DNA of 64,000 nt, taken from Botrytis cinerea B05.10. Taxonomy: Eukaryota > Ascomycota > Leotiomycetes > Helotiales > Sclerotiniaceae. The stretch covers positions 868,001 through 932,000 of the forward strand of contig NC_037316.1 of NCBI RefSeq assembly GCF_000143535.2, read 5' to 3'. Below are positions 1 to 11,247 of this stretch, one piece after another (position 1 is the stretch's first letter; every line of letters starts with the position of its first letter). The notes under the pieces are model-generated. The model ran no database searches. It was given only the letters and a program-made list of their open reading frames with translations, and was not told where the DNA came from. A program made the position numbers and the translations under genes.

Positions 1-216
1 TTCAGGATCATCTCCTCGAGATTTCCTCAAGGATACGGCTTCTGATCTCTTCTGTTCTACTACATCTCGGTCTGCTTTAGTCTTCGCAAGGACGACCCCA
101 TCCTTTGTATTTGAGGGAGAACTTTTGGCATCATCCTTTTTCGCTGAAGATGAAGATGAATGGGTGTATGCGTTTTGCTGATCTGATTCTATCGGAGCTG
201 TGTAATTAACCGACAT
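1..216 (-). CDS. 5' part of an unidentified protein gene, running off the left edge
   Basis: An uninterrupted minus-strand frame starts at the ATG at 216-214 and stays open for 72 codons to the window edge. The protein begins MSVNYTAPIES and continues hydrophilic and rich in Ser, Lys and Asp, with a run of five serines around residues 20-24, so the visible part looks disordered. No domain is recognisable. The region upstream (217-1035) holds no better start in this frame. It could instead be a chance open frame, since 72 codons is not long, but the composition (charged, low in Cys and Trp) is that of a real N-terminal tail. The rest of the gene lies outside the window. Confidence 0.45.
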   Translation of the reverse strand, partial: MSVNYTAPIESDQQNAYTHSSSSSAKKDDAKSSPSNTKDGVVLAKTKADRDVVEQKRSEAVSLRKSRGDDPE

Positions 217-1035
217 GATGGCCCGTTTTCCCTTCGAGTCTAATCGTAGTTGAAAAGTTTCGTTATGTCTGATGTCAAATTCTTTTTTATTGAAATTTGC
301 TTGGCTGTAAATGCTTTTCGAGAACAAATTGGTATGAAGTGTTGAACGTATGTTAAACTGAAACTCGATACGTGCGTATCGGAAGCTACCTGAGCTGCCC
401 AAAAACTTTGAATGATGAAAGACAGGGGGGTCGTAATGGCAGATTCCAGGTTTAGATTGAGTACTGATCACTCGCACAACAACTAACAGACAACTCAAAT
501 TGCTTTGTTTGGTGGGGTGATAACACTTGTCATAGTAGAGAATTTGTGCGTCTTGAGATTCGAACTCAAGAAAGATTCGAAGACGCTATTTATAAGTTTC
601 GCGAGGAATTAGACACATCAACCACGTGTGATGCAAAATAGCCCGTAAAGTACCTTAAAAAATAGAACACCATTAGTTTGTATCTCCGTGGCGGGAGATA
701 TGGCAGTACTGGTGTCGTAAAGTTGATCGAAAAGGAACCCAGAAAAGAAAATGTATTAACGTAGGTGAATGGCCTCAAGTCATTAGCATACTGTATCACT
801 CTTAGCGAGAGGGGTGCCTCAACATATAATAATTGCTTCTTCTTGTATATAGTTAGCCCTTTGGACTGAATACAATATAGACAATTAAAGACTACATGGT
901 GTGCTACGTCATCTGTACTCTTCCTACACAATCAGAAAGTATCAGAGAAAAAGATCTCGGACAACAGAAACGAAAGGTCCAGAGAAGGAAGATCCGAAAA
1001 TTTTCATAGTGATCAAATAGGTCAGAAGAGCCGAG
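217..1035. other. Intergenic region between divergent genes
   Basis: No coding sequence is supported. The 113-codon minus-strand frame at 590-931 reads as hydrophobic low-information sequence without domain character. The stretch probably contains the promoters of the left-edge gene and the BTB gene. Confidence 0.5.
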
Positions 1036-2015
1036 ATGGGTACAAATAATGCCAAGATATCATATGAAAGACCTACTGAGGTTCAACAGTGAGTAAAAGT
1101 ATCCCCAGATCTAAGGATCACCAAAGACTGACTATTCTCGAGGTTTATAGATTCGGAAATGGTTGATATCCACGTTGGAGAGGATGAGGATTCGGGTCAC
1201 TTCAAGCTTCACAAATCGATTCTCTGTGACAAAGTTCCATACTTCGAAAATATGTTCAATGGAAACTTTATAGAAGGTACTACCAACTCCGCAAGTCTAC
1301 CTGAAGATGATCCCGAAGTTTTCAACATGCTTGTCTCCGTAAGTATTGTTTCCTGAACTGTGATTTAACCAAGCCTACTGCCCTACACCTTCTACAAAAT
1401 ATACATCCACTGGCAGATGATAGTACTTCTGCAATGAATTGAAGTGCTATTATCATACTAAGAAATATTGTGTTATTCATATCATCATCCCTTCGTTACA
1501 TACTGACGGCTTGTTCGCTATAGTGGATTTACTCAGACCAAGTGGGCCCGCTGGAACAAAAAATAGGCGACGATGGCAGATGGTGCGTTGGAAACCTATA
1601 TTTATTAGCAGACAAGCTCTGTCTTCCTGATTTGATGAACCAAATATTAGACGAGCTTACATTCCACATGGAGAGGAAGAATTGGATACCACGCATTAGT
1701 ATGACGCGCAGTCCAATCAGTATGGAAAGTCTCTATAACTGCTCGCCCCGCAAAAACTGTGGGATGTTTCGACTCACTGCCTCTATTATATGCTATCTTC
1801 TATGCGAGGCACAGGGTGCAATTTATCCGAAGTATTGGCCAACAGAAGATATTGACGCGTTTCTAACAAGCCACGACGACTTGAGACACGAGGTTTTCAA
1901 GATGATCAGAGCCCAACGTAATGAGATGGCTTTCGAAGAGCAAGTGTTCTATCCAGGATGTCGGTTTCACGAACATGAAGAGGGCCAGCCTTGTTCTCAG
2001 AGGACAGCTAGATGA
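1036..2015 (+). CDS. BTB/POZ domain protein
   Basis: Three exons fit: 1036-1088, 1143-1338 and 1524-2015 (246 aa). Intron 1 (54 nt) has a GTGAGT donor, a CTGAC branch and a TCGAG acceptor. Intron 2 (185 nt) has a GTAAGT donor, CTGAC and TATAG. Phases match at both joints. Exon 2 encodes the start of a BTB fold (DSEMVDIHVGE, then FKLHKSILC and VPYFENMF). Exon 3 continues with YSDQVGPLE and the hallmark LYLLADKLCLPDLMNQI. The C-terminus ends in a Cys/His-bearing tail (CRFHEHEEGQPC). BTB proteins dimerise and many serve as Cullin-3 adaptors; plant-associated ascomycetes have large families of short BTB-only proteins like this one, mostly of unknown function. The partner and target are unknown here. 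The 17-residue first exon is the least certain part. Confidence 0.75.
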
Positions 2016-2858
2016 TGATTGAACAACGATCATAAGAACCGCCATTCTAAGATTTGAGACTTTCCTTGATATACACGCATTGCTTTGACGGTTTCTGTTG
2101 TCGCAAAGTTGATTCCAACGTATATCTGTGATTCCAATTGATATCAGGTGAAGTGAAGCTTGGAAACCCTCCCAAGATAAAGTAGTAGAAGCTCGGACCG
2201 GCCAAGCCGGAAGTAGTCTACACGTGACCGTAGATCATTCCCCCCTCCCCCCGCCGTCTTCCATCACTACCATCTCTGATCATCAATAGACGGTCGAAAC
2301 CTCCATTTTGCCATGCCCTCGATACACATGTGTACAAATGTGTTATGCAGTTTCCAACAACTACAATGCACCGTCTTCCCGTCCTACGCTCCCGAGATTC
2401 CTACTCGTGTATGCACAAGAATCTAATGCACAAGACGAGTTAACTCCGACATCCGCTCTACCCTCCAATGACGTCATCCCTCAATTGATAGCTACCCCTG
2501 TGCGAGCAGATTGGGCTAGAATTTCGGGAAGAACCAAAACCAACACAAGGACGAAAGCTTATCAAGGAACATCGGCACCACCCTTTGACTTGACGTCTCT
2601 ACTACCAAAATAACCTTTTAAGAACCACAAATTTATTGTGCCTTTTTCCAAGTTTCTGCTCACTTCTCTGGTGTTTAATACTTTGCTCTCGTCCAGTCTT
2701 CTATACTTCATTCGTACACAGACTTCTTACGATTGTGAGGTTATTGTCAATTCACAAGTCAAAGGGCAGCTGCGATAAGGGATTCCATCCAATATCTACA
2801 CAAATATCCCCAAGCCAGAACCAATTCTCCCCAGACCAACCAATTGATTTCTCTCAAG
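2016..2858. other. Intergenic region and leader of the phosphate carrier gene
   Basis: A C-rich tract lies near 2238-2265. The 101-codon frame at 2308-2613 is not convincing. The last ~200 bases before the ATG at 2859 are pyrimidine- and CAA-rich, as is common for highly expressed fungal genes. Confidence 0.5.
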
Positions 2859-3929
2859 ATGCCTTCTCTCGAAAAAGCTCTTCCACAACCTAAGATCGAG
2901 CTATACAGTGGAAAGTACTTCGCAGCTTGTGGACTTGGTGGTATAATTGGTATGACCCCTCTTGTTTACCCCTCCATTGACCGTGGTCTATCCGCAATAC
3001 CGCAACTAACAGTCTCTTCCTTTCAGCCTGTGGTCCAACCCATACCGCCGTCACTCCGCTCGATCTTGTAAAATGTCGTCGTCAAGTCGACTCGAAGCTC
3101 TATACCTCCAACCTTAACGCCTGGTCCAAAATTTACCGGGCCGAAGGTCTTCGCGGAGTCTTCTTCGGATGGTCTCCCACATTCGTCGGATACTGTTTCC
3201 AGGGCGGTGGAAAATACGGTTTCTATGAAGTGTTCAAATATTTATATGGCGAGAAATTATTCCCACATGCAAATCAAACGGCAATTTTCTTGGGTGCTAG
3301 TGCTAGTGCAGAGTTTTTGGCCGACATGGCACTTTGCCCATTTGAGGCTATCAAGGTCAGGATGCAAACTACTTTGCCGCCTTTTGCAAACAGTTTGAGG
3401 GAGGGAATGTCAAAGGTTATTAAAGAGGAGGGCTACGGAGGGTGAGTTTGCTCTTCTCTTGCGATAGATCTCCTAGAATTCGGGAATGTATGCTAACTGC
3501 TCCTAAAACAGACTTTACAAGGGACTCTATCCTCTCTGGGGGCGACAAATTCCTTACACAATGGTGAAATTCGCAACCTTCGAAACCACCGTCAATAAAA
3601 TCTACGCTTACTTGGGGAAGCCAAAGTCCTCTTATTCTGGTCTCCAACAAACCGGGGTTTCTTTCCTTGGTGGTTATATCGCTGGTATTGGTTGTGCTGT
3701 TATCTCTCACCCAGCAGATGTTATGGTCTCGAAACTTAACAGTGATAGAAAAGCTGGAGAGGGAGCTGGAAAGGCTATGACGAGAATCTACGGAAACATT
3801 GGATTTGGAGGTCTTTGGAATGGTTTGCCTGTCAGAATTGTAATGATTGGAACTTTGACAGCATTCCAATGGTTGATTTATGATAGTTTCAAGGTAGCAT
3901 TGGGGTTGCCCACTACAGGAGGACATTAG
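2859..3929 (+). CDS. MIR1: Mitochondrial phosphate carrier (SLC25 family, Mir1/PiC type)
   Basis: Exons 2859-2949, 3027-3441 and 3512-3929 give 307 aa, close to the roughly 311 aa of yeast Mir1. Introns have GTATGA/TTTCAG and GTGAGT/AACAG ends. The three signature motifs of the mitochondrial carrier repeats are present: PLDLVK at residues 41-46, PFEAIK at 135-140 and PADVMV at 236-241. The sequence around the first repeat ([19 protein letters not shown]) is diagnostic for the phosphate carrier, as are [13 protein letters not shown] and [12 protein letters not shown]. It imports inorganic phosphate with protons across the inner mitochondrial membrane for ATP synthesis. The start is the first ATG in frame, preceded by CAAG. 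The inner-membrane location follows from the family; no long cleavable presequence is visible. Confidence 0.96.
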
Positions 3930-4300
3930 ATTAGACGGTGTTAGGTAAAAAAGAGTTGAATAAGGATGGGGAGATGGCGATCTGGGATACGGAGTCGGCC
4001 GGATGGATTGGCTTGGGTGCTTTAATGACATATTAATGAAATGAAATGAAATGAAATGAAATTATTTATACAAGATACTCTCTAAAATTCAATTATTGAT
4101 ATCGTTGATGGAGTAGATGTGCATCTCGCGTACTGGTAGCACGCAGCTCTAAAAACAGAACATCCGATTAGGAGTGTTGTTTGATGTAATGCTCTCTGGT
4201 CAGACATATCAAGCAAGTTCTTTAGGGAAAGGAAAGTACCTTGAGATGAGCGTATCAAGTTGCAGAGCATACTGAGCTCAGCAGAGGATCATCTATTGAA
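3930..4300. repeat. 3' flank of the phosphate carrier gene with an ATGAA pentanucleotide repeat
   Basis: Five tandem ATGAA units lie at 4036-4060, about 100 bases after the stop codon. The rest of the segment shows no coding signal. Confidence 0.6.
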
Positions 4301-4992
4301 CCTTCTTTTTTGTCACCATCTTTCTAGATTACGGATATGATGAATGGATAGGCGAACAAAGTCTCTCTGCCGAAGCAATTCTTCAGTTGGTCCATCTTCT
4401 TCTCATGTCTGTTTTGATTTCAGGAAGCTTTGATATATGGTATCGAGGCACCCAAATACCCTATCACGGGGTACAGACTTCATTCCGCGGAGTGATGCCA
4501 AATCTGGACGCCTTCAATTCGACTAAACGTGCTGGAATATTGAATCTTCGTCCCCATTTCATTCTTCCGAGTGCAGACCTGCTATCCTTAGAAAGAGATT
4601 GAGACTACAAGGGCTTCTTGACCAGTGGCGCATTCTGCGAAGGGGTATCTGGCAATGGTCGCGTGAATTTGGCTGATTAGGCCTGGACGACGGGTTCAAG
4701 GTGAAGATTTGTTTCGGGAACTCTGAGCATGACTCGATGGGTGAGATAAGTTCGTAAAATGCTTTATGTAGAATTCGACGAAGAAAATCTCTCCATCCTC
4801 AATCAGTTCGTTATTACCCCTTCCTCTGACTAAATGTAAAGCTTGGTTTCATAGGTGGCTGTGTACTATCTTCCTACGCTTGGTCCGCAGAAGCAGATTG
4901 TTGAACTCAAGCCGATGGGTGAGCGAGAGCTCAAAAGTTTGGAATCTTATAGAAAAAACTACTTGATTAGAAACTATGACAATGGCTTGAAT
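4300..4992 (+). pseudogene. Possible degenerate or multi-exon orphan coding region
   Basis: Several short, protein-like open segments follow each other in changing frames. One at about 4300-4602 contains YGYDEWIGEQSLSAEA and FDIWYRGTQIPYHG. Another around 4553-4678 contains LRLQGLLDQWRILRRGIWQW. A short one near 4683-4755 contains FKVKICFGNSEHDS, and one at 4855-4992 contains VYYLPTLGPQKQIVEL. A candidate intron (GTGAGA donor near 4740, TTTCATAG acceptor near 4855) lies between the last two, but no combination of consensus splice sites that I tried gives one continuous frame. It may be a decayed gene or a gene I cannot assemble. The product is not recognised. Confidence 0.2.
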
Positions 4993-7426
4993 TCTTTTGG
5001 ATTTTGAGACACATTACCAGTATTTCCACGGGAGCTTCACTATATTCAATATTCAAGACCCTTCATTCAAGAGAGTCGGTCTGCCGATCCAGCTATACTC
5101 TTAAATCCCGTGTCATTGTGAATTGCGTAGGCAATGGCTCATATCATTACCAGCTTCATCAGTCGCTTCTCCTTCGAACTATTTTATTATCTTTTAAGAA
5201 GCTCGTATATAATCGCGCTTCTATTTTATCGCAGAAACTGATTCAATCCACTTTATGTGTTAATGCTCTGATGATCAAAAATTTCGAGCTTTGTATGTTC
5301 ACCGAGTGCCCTTTTTGGCGTCAGCGGACTCGAAACACCGGGGAATTTTAGAGTGAAGTTTGAGAGCCCAAAATAGCGAGGTAGTTTTGGCAGGACAAAG
5401 ATCTGGTATATGAATCGGGGAGCAGAACGTGGATATGGATTTTGTTTCTTTGGGAGTTATAAGTAAAGACTGGATCATGATCATTCGAAAAGTAGTTTGA
5501 GCCGTGAGCCCAGATGATTAGAACTTTATTTCGCTCGGCACTTGTAGCCTGTTGATTTATGGGCGGCAAATGGTTCCCCTATATCCACTTCACGACAGGC
5601 ATAGCGTGATTGTTCTTCTTTATCGAATTCCGCAGGGATCCGGGCGAAGTTGATATCATCGTCAGCATACTTTGATTGATTTGCTCGATATAGAAAGTTT
5701 TGGTGACTTCGTTAATGTGACGGAAGAGACGATCCTGGGAGAGCGGTCAAGTGTTTTCTTTGATGCTAAATCGTCGAGACAGAAGTGATTATCTTGATTT
5801 TCGACTCATCTCCTTCAAACAAGAAGTCTACATTGGTCGAGAAGATACTAAAGTTGAATCAGAGCGAGCCATGATCATCCTCGTTGGAACTTGAGGTCTC
5901 AAATATAGGCGTGTCATACTTATCATTACTTCTGAAAGTCTTGATGGGATCGAGGTCGAAGTGCCCATTCAACCTACAACTCAATCGCACAAAGTACAAA
6001 AAAAGGCATGTTGGCCATTAAATATCGGATTGTGTGTTATATTCGAAGTTGAAATGTGAATACATAACCAACTGCCGATTTGAATGAGAGTCAAAAGTAC
6101 AGGCTGTCGTTGCTTTGGCTCCTTCCTATTTCATCTTCAGCTCCCATTTTTCATTCATTCTTCACAAGCTGCCACTTACTTATGTAGATATCTAGAGAAC
6201 CTGACAATGAAACCCTTTGTGACATTGAGCATTAACATCAATAATCAATATTCTCATCTACTTGCGCATGTATATCTACTTAGTCATTTCTGACAATTTC
6301 ACATAATTAGGAATAGTCACATGATTTATGACTGGAGTTACAGAGGACTACTTGTTCCGAAGACTTGCACACTATCACTATTTTCCTGAAAACTGAACTT
6401 TTCCTATTTCGAGTGTCGAATGCGCTACTTTTACTATGATCAGTATGATCGGCAATGAATGTTCAAGAAGGTGACGAAGGAGCAAATACTTTGCCCTCTT
6501 CTCGTTGATCTGTTTGCCTTGTTTGTATAATTAGCTAAACTGCGTTTCATCTTAGTTTGGGACCAATTATAGTTTCTTAAGTTTTTTTAACTGCCAAGAG
6601 ACTTCATTGAAATTAGTCATCCTTCTATGTCGACATTACTTCCAGCATCGGACACACACCACCCAATAGAAGTTTTCTAGGAGTACGAGGAAAGTTCAAT
6701 GGGATCAAAGTGTACGCTGAGCTTGCGAGCCTGATGGTGGGGATTCGCATATCAGGTAGAAGGTTTGTGGGATCTGCATACCTTCACTTCGTACTGTCAT
6801 GATAACAGCGCCCTCTTTACGCCTATCTAAATGAATTTTCGATTTCCATGATGTGATATGTGACCTTCGAATTTATTCGATATTTTAATCCATTAGTGCC
6901 AATTGACCAAATAAAGTTTAGCCCACCCCACAAAACCGTTGGGAGTTGCCAAAGTGACAGCACTCTCCTCAACGTTCGTCGATCTTTTTCATAGACTATA
7001 CCTATTCAGAGCATTGAAAATTTTATAGTATGACTTTCTTCCGATTTTTCATCGTTTGGTATACCACTAGATCAAGACCTCTATATCTAGTTAACGTTTT
7101 TCTTCATCTTAGTATCGCTGAGGGGTGATCTCTCCTCAATCGAGTTTACTTGGAAGCTAAAGCTATCGAAATGGCCATGGTTTTAACACTAGGCTTCTGT
7201 TAGAGAATTACACATATATACTTGAAGTTTTCCTCAATTTTAATCTGGCTTTTCTTTCTTCTTTACAATCATCACTCAGTCCAGGAGAACAGTTCATCAT
7301 TTCAAGCTCGCTTCTCTAACTCATACTATTATCAACTTCAAGACTTCGGTTTTTAAATCAAAAGTCCATTCACATCACATCACACCATTCTCAATTCCAG
7401 TAACTTCAACACCCAAGATTGTCACC
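4993..7426. other. AT-rich intergenic region
   Basis: No gene is supported over about 2.4 kb. Frames of 60-115 codons (for example 5004-5351) have no domain character and the base composition is AT-rich. The final 400 bases are probably the promoter and leader of the gene at 7427, with a TC-rich stretch at 7240-7330. Confidence 0.5.
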
Positions 7427-9088
7427 ATGGTCAGATCGACAAGCATCATGGCTGCGATACTCAGCCCCGTCAGCCAGGCAATTGGTATTATCCTCTTCAT
7501 GGCTGCGATACTCAGCGCCGTTAACCAGGGAACCGGCTCTACCCTCTTCAGATATTTCAATCCTCCAGGTCATTTATGGAACTCTTCACGCGCTTCTTTT
7601 ACTAAAGAGGAGTTATTATCGTACCAAGGTCGTCGTCAATCTTGGGCTATCTTGCTATTCTTATTTGCATTTAGTATGAGTTTCATGCCATTTGTGTTGA
7701 GAATCTGGGATGGAAGACGTAACAAAACCGAGCATGAAGTTACCTTGCAAGCGGAGACGAAAGAAGACACAAAAGCGAAAACAAAAACTACCAAATTGAC
7801 CACATCTATCAAGTCCACTAAAGTTACGAAAGCAGAAAGCGAGACGAGCGAAGCTAAAGAAGCGAGATCCACAAAAATCGAACCTTCTGAGAAATTGACA
7901 CAAGGGGACCAATGCGATAATTTTAGCACACTTTTCAACATGCACGTGGAAATTGCCAAAACTAAAAGCGCATTGGAAAACGAGCAGGAACGGGTAAACC
8001 GTATGGAACTAGTTATGGAGTCGCTCCAGTCACAAATTGATGTCCTACAAGCCAAATCGACAGTTAAAGACGAAGGAGCTAAAAATAGAGCACAGGCGAT
8101 TGAGGAGGATCGCCAAAGACAAACTGATATCTTGACAACAAGAATCATGACCCAAGAAGCAAAAATGGAAGAGGTTTTAGGGAGATTAGAAGAAAATGAT
8201 CGTAGTCATGAGGCAATCGATGTGTGTATTGAAAATTTCACAAATGAAGCAGTAAAGACAAAAGAGGAGCTCAAGAGATTCGATTGCCTCGATAACAAGA
8301 TAAATGAGGTGGAAGACCTCTTGGTAGATGAAATCAGCAATCTTGAGGAAGCAGCCAAAGATAATCTCGAGGAGTTCAGGGCAGATATACTGAGCTTGGA
8401 GAATTATTTGGCGGGGGGGTTTCAAAATTTAGAAGATAAGAAGCATAGCAGAGAATCCGAGATTAGAAAGGATATTAAGAATGGAGTGAAAGAGGAATTG
8501 AGAAGAGAACAAGAGAAAAGGGAGCTTGATGAGTTTTGGGAAGAGAGATTGAAAAATGTGGGGTCTAATATGGAAGAGGTGGCAATAAATGAAGAAGTTC
8601 AAGATGAGATGAAGGAGGAAGTCACAAATACTGTCCCTACGGTAGAGCGCTCCTCGCAAACAGAAGCTGAGACTACAGAGACGGGAATCAACCAAGAGAT
8701 TGTAGGAACCAAGGGTGGAGATAAGAAACGCGAAACCGATCCATTGGCCGAAATTGAGACTCAAGAGACGAAATCCAAACAACAAGTCGTGGAAACGAAG
8801 GACGACGCCGACAAAACCCCAGAAACCGATCCATTAACCAAAATCGAGACGATGATAAGAGAAAGAGAGCGTCACCCCAATAGATCTGTTGACCTTGCTA
8901 TGCATTTCTATCTCATTCGAGAAAGATACAAAATTCTCGAAGATCTCGAAAGGGAGGAAAATGGCGCCATAGAAGATCTTGAACAGGGAAAAGATGGTGT
9001 TATGGAAGATATTACGGACACACTCAAGGATACGGTTGAGGGGGAGGAGAAAGGGGGTAGTTCGGATGAAGATTGGGATCAGGTTTGA
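7427..9088 (+). CDS. Two-TM coiled-coil protein with duplicated N-terminal segment
   Basis: A single intronless frame of 553 aa starts at an ATG in a near-perfect fungal Kozak context (CACCATGG). Two hydrophobic segments lie at about residues 7-32 and 73-94. Residues 100-150 are Lys/Thr/Glu-rich. From about 160 to 400 the sequence is a long, highly charged coiled coil with no Pro. The C-terminus is acidic (EEKGGSSDEDWDQV). The first hydrophobic segment consists of two adjacent 17-residue copies (starting at M8 and M25), both beginning MAAILS. A second imperfect repeat near residues 435-490 shares ETDPL and KIET/EIET. This looks like a membrane-anchored coiled-coil tether or scaffold with a long cytosolic or luminal rod, but I do not recognise an orthologue and no function can be assigned. 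Confidence 0.75.
   Translation: MVRSTSIMAAILSPVSQAIGIILFMAAILSAVNQGTGSTLFRYFNPPGHLWNSSRASFTKEELLSYQGRRQSWAILLFLFAFSMSFMPFVLRIWDGRRNKTEHEVTLQAETKEDTKAKTKTTKLTTSIKSTKVTKAESETSEAKEARSTKIEPSEKLTQGDQCDNFSTLFNMHVEIAKTKSALENEQERVNRMELVMESLQSQIDVLQAKSTVKDEGAKNRAQAIEEDRQRQTDILTTRIMTQEAKMEEVLGRLEENDRSHEAIDVCIENFTNEAVKTKEELKRFDCLDNKINEVEDLLVDEISNLEEAAKDNLEEFRADILSLENYLAGGFQNLEDKKHSRESEIRKDIKNGVKEELRREQEKRELDEFWEERLKNVGSNMEEVAINEEVQDEMKEEVTNTVPTVERSSQTEAETTETGINQEIVGTKGGDKKRETDPLAEIETQETKSKQQVVETKDDADKTPETDPLTKIETMIRERERHPNRSVDLAMHFYLIRERYKILEDLEREENGAIEDLEQGKDGVMEDITDTLKDTVEGEEKGGSSDEDWDQV
7448..7549 (+). repeat. 51-bp tandem duplication inside the coding region
   Basis: Unit 1 is 7448-7498 and unit 2 is 7499-7549. 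Both start ATGGCTGCGATACTCAGC and both end CTCTTC. The unit is 17 codons long, so the reading frame is kept and the first membrane segment is lengthened. Confidence 0.8.
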
Positions 9089-10257
9089 TTTCAAAAAGGT
9101 TTCTGGGAATTTGGAAAGTTTGGAAAGTTTGGAAGTTTTGGGTACAATTAACATATGTATGTGTATATACATACATACATACATACATACATACATGTAC
9201 GCGAGAAGAGTTTCTCCGGATTCATCTTCATCTAATGTAATGTTTAATGTTTAAAGTCTAATGTCTAATTTCTAATGTCTCATATATAATTATTAGAGAG
9301 AATCAAAGAATCAAAAATAACACAACAATGTCCAAAAATAAATAACACTATGAAAAGTAAATTATCGAAGAACCAACCACAAACCACAAAGAAACCAAAA
9401 TAAATGCATCGACTACATAGATCTGTAGAGTCGCCAAACCAAAATTTGAAGCATGGGCAATCTAGGTAAGCGCGACGATTCAAAATAATTCCCGTTCCCG
9501 ATGCCCTTACTCATTCATACCTACACACTCAATCCCATCCATCTCCTCCATCCCCTCCATCCCACACCACCACCATCCACACACACACATCAAATCCAAA
9601 TAAAAAGACCCATACAAGATTGTTTAGTCAAATCAAGTCGACTCAAATCCTCACTAACTACCTAGAAACAATCCAAACATCCAATCTATTCCATTCCATT
9701 CCAAATAAGATACAATACTCTCCAACTCCAACTCCAACCATTCCCATAATAAGTACCAATATATATATCATACCATATCGCGTAGAATGATGCTGTTGAA
9801 TATCTAGTAGATATGAGTTGAGAATATAGTATGGTGTAGTGAAGCTGTGGTGAGATTATGAGGCGTCATTTCATTAATCCAATAGTCATAGAAGTCACGG
9901 ATGATACAATGTAATCGATTGCGTAATGTCGAAGTCTGACTGGGCCATCAAATTTTGAGAAGTGAGGGATCATAGGCGATACAAAGGAAGATTTTATGAT
10001 GGGAGTGAATCTAATCTCATGATAAAATGCTAACAACGATGATATCGTCTTGAGACAGTATAATAGAATAGAGCAAAAAAAAAGTTGAGATTGTAAATAT
10101 AGCTAAGCTAAGTATCCATTGAAATATCATATCGTCATAACCCATATCCGTCCGTCCATCCATTCCGTTCCCAGTTCCCACCCGAAGCTATTTATCTAGC
10201 CATTGCATTCTATGCTTTATTGAAGAATACATTCTTTCATTCCAACTCCAAAACGCC
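9089..10257. other. Intergenic region between convergent genes, with simple repeats
   Basis: It contains a GGAAAGTTT repeat (about 9111-9140), a CATA tetranucleotide run (about 9169-9196), TAATGTCT-like repeats (9234-9282) and CATCC/CCAAC-rich stretches (9530-9760). No coding region is supported. It holds the 3' ends of the genes on both sides. Confidence 0.55.
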
Positions 10258-11247
10258 TTAGATGTCAATTCCATCAACAACAATACCCTTCTTCCATTCA
10301 TACTCCATAAACTTAGCAATCTCACCAGCAGTCTCTTCATTCACCATAACGCTGACAAGATACAAACTAGCATCAAGTCCACAGGTAATGGCTCCAGTGG
10401 TGATGACTCGAAGACCACCAAGACGTAAAGAAGCTCTGCGAGCATTACTTTCACGACGAATGTTTGATTCCTTCCAAGCATTGGAACCCTTACGAGCATT
10501 TGATGGACGTCTAGCATCAGACTTGCGACGAACATATTGACTCTCTTCTGGGGAATCAATATCAAATCGAAGATTATTCACCACGTATCTTTCCTCAACA
10601 ACATCACAACGTTCTGCTAAGTCTCTTTGTGCGGCTTCACTATTGATATTCTCGAATTTGGCAAAGTAGTCTGGGTGGGTGGTAGCTGAAAGACCGTGAA
10701 GGATACCTTGTTGAGCAAGGAAGAGAGAACCAGTACAGATGGAGAGAAGTGTGCGTTCCTTCTCAGGATGTTTCTTCTGCAAATCAGAGAAAGCTCTGAC
10801 GAGACCAAGCGGTTCAGCTTTGTTCTTGAGGACTTGATCAGATCCACCACCTGGAACGATGAGGATGTCGTATTGTGAAAGAGTGGCATAGGCATCTTTG
10901 TAATTGAAGTGAGCACGGAATGCAGCTCCTTGGTTGGAGATAGTAAATTCCTCGGCAGCAACGAACTTGCAATCGAATGCCTTGGATTCTATAATGATAG
11001 AGTTGGAGGTTAGCAATTGAACAAACGGAGGTGGTGAAAAGCAGATATGAGAAGCACACAAAGAGGTATGCACTCGACCTCAAGTATATTCAGTTATCAT
11101 AAGAGTGAATCGATTGAACTTACTTGGATCATTGACATCATGCTGAGCACGGCTGAGGACTTCAAGGGGACCGATGAAATCCAAAGCATCCATGCCAGCA
11201 TGAAGTGTGAATAACACTTTGATGATAGGAATTTCTGGAGTTGACAT
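10258..11247 (-). CDS. DJ-1/PfpI (GATase1-like) family protein with an RRxS repeat insert
   Basis: Two exons (11247-11124 and 10988-10258) give 284 aa; the 135-nt intron has a GTAAGT donor and a TATAG acceptor, with matching phase. Family marks are FIGPLEV with Glu29, the glutamate that pairs with the nucleophile in this superfamily; YDILIVPGGG at about 81-90; and the nucleophile elbow SICTGSLFLA with Cys126, followed by GLSATTHP. The C-terminal part (ITTGAITCGLDASLYLV, then EYEW) matches the isonitrile-hydratase-like branch often annotated as ThiJ/PfpI. Members are glyoxalases, isonitrile hydratases, proteases or redox sensors, so the reaction cannot be fixed. Unusually, residues 195-228 form a hexapeptide repeat inserted before the last conserved block. 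An N-terminal ATG inside the intron would give a shorter, wrong start. Confidence 0.88.
10429..10530 (-). repeat. 18-bp coding minisatellite giving RRxSNA hexapeptides
   Basis: Six consecutive hexapeptide units occupy residues 195-228 of the DJ-1-like protein: RRKSDA, RRPSNA, RKGSNA, WKESNI, RRESNA and RRAS (last unit partial). Codons differ between units, so the expansion is not recent. Four of six units fit the RRxS protein kinase A consensus. Confidence 0.85.

Noticed and set aside
555..580. tRNA T-arm-like sequence (TTGAG-TTCGAAT-CTCAA on the minus strand)
   Set aside because: The T-arm pairs well, but there is no A box, no matching acceptor strand and no anticodon arm upstream; it is a simple palindrome.
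590..931. 113-codon minus-strand frame as a gene
   Set aside because: No domain, no splice partners, hydrophobic low-information sequence; expected by chance in a window this size.
3420..4031. 203-codon frame antisense to the phosphate carrier
   Set aside because: Lies opposite a well-supported conserved exon and has Ser/His-rich shadow composition.
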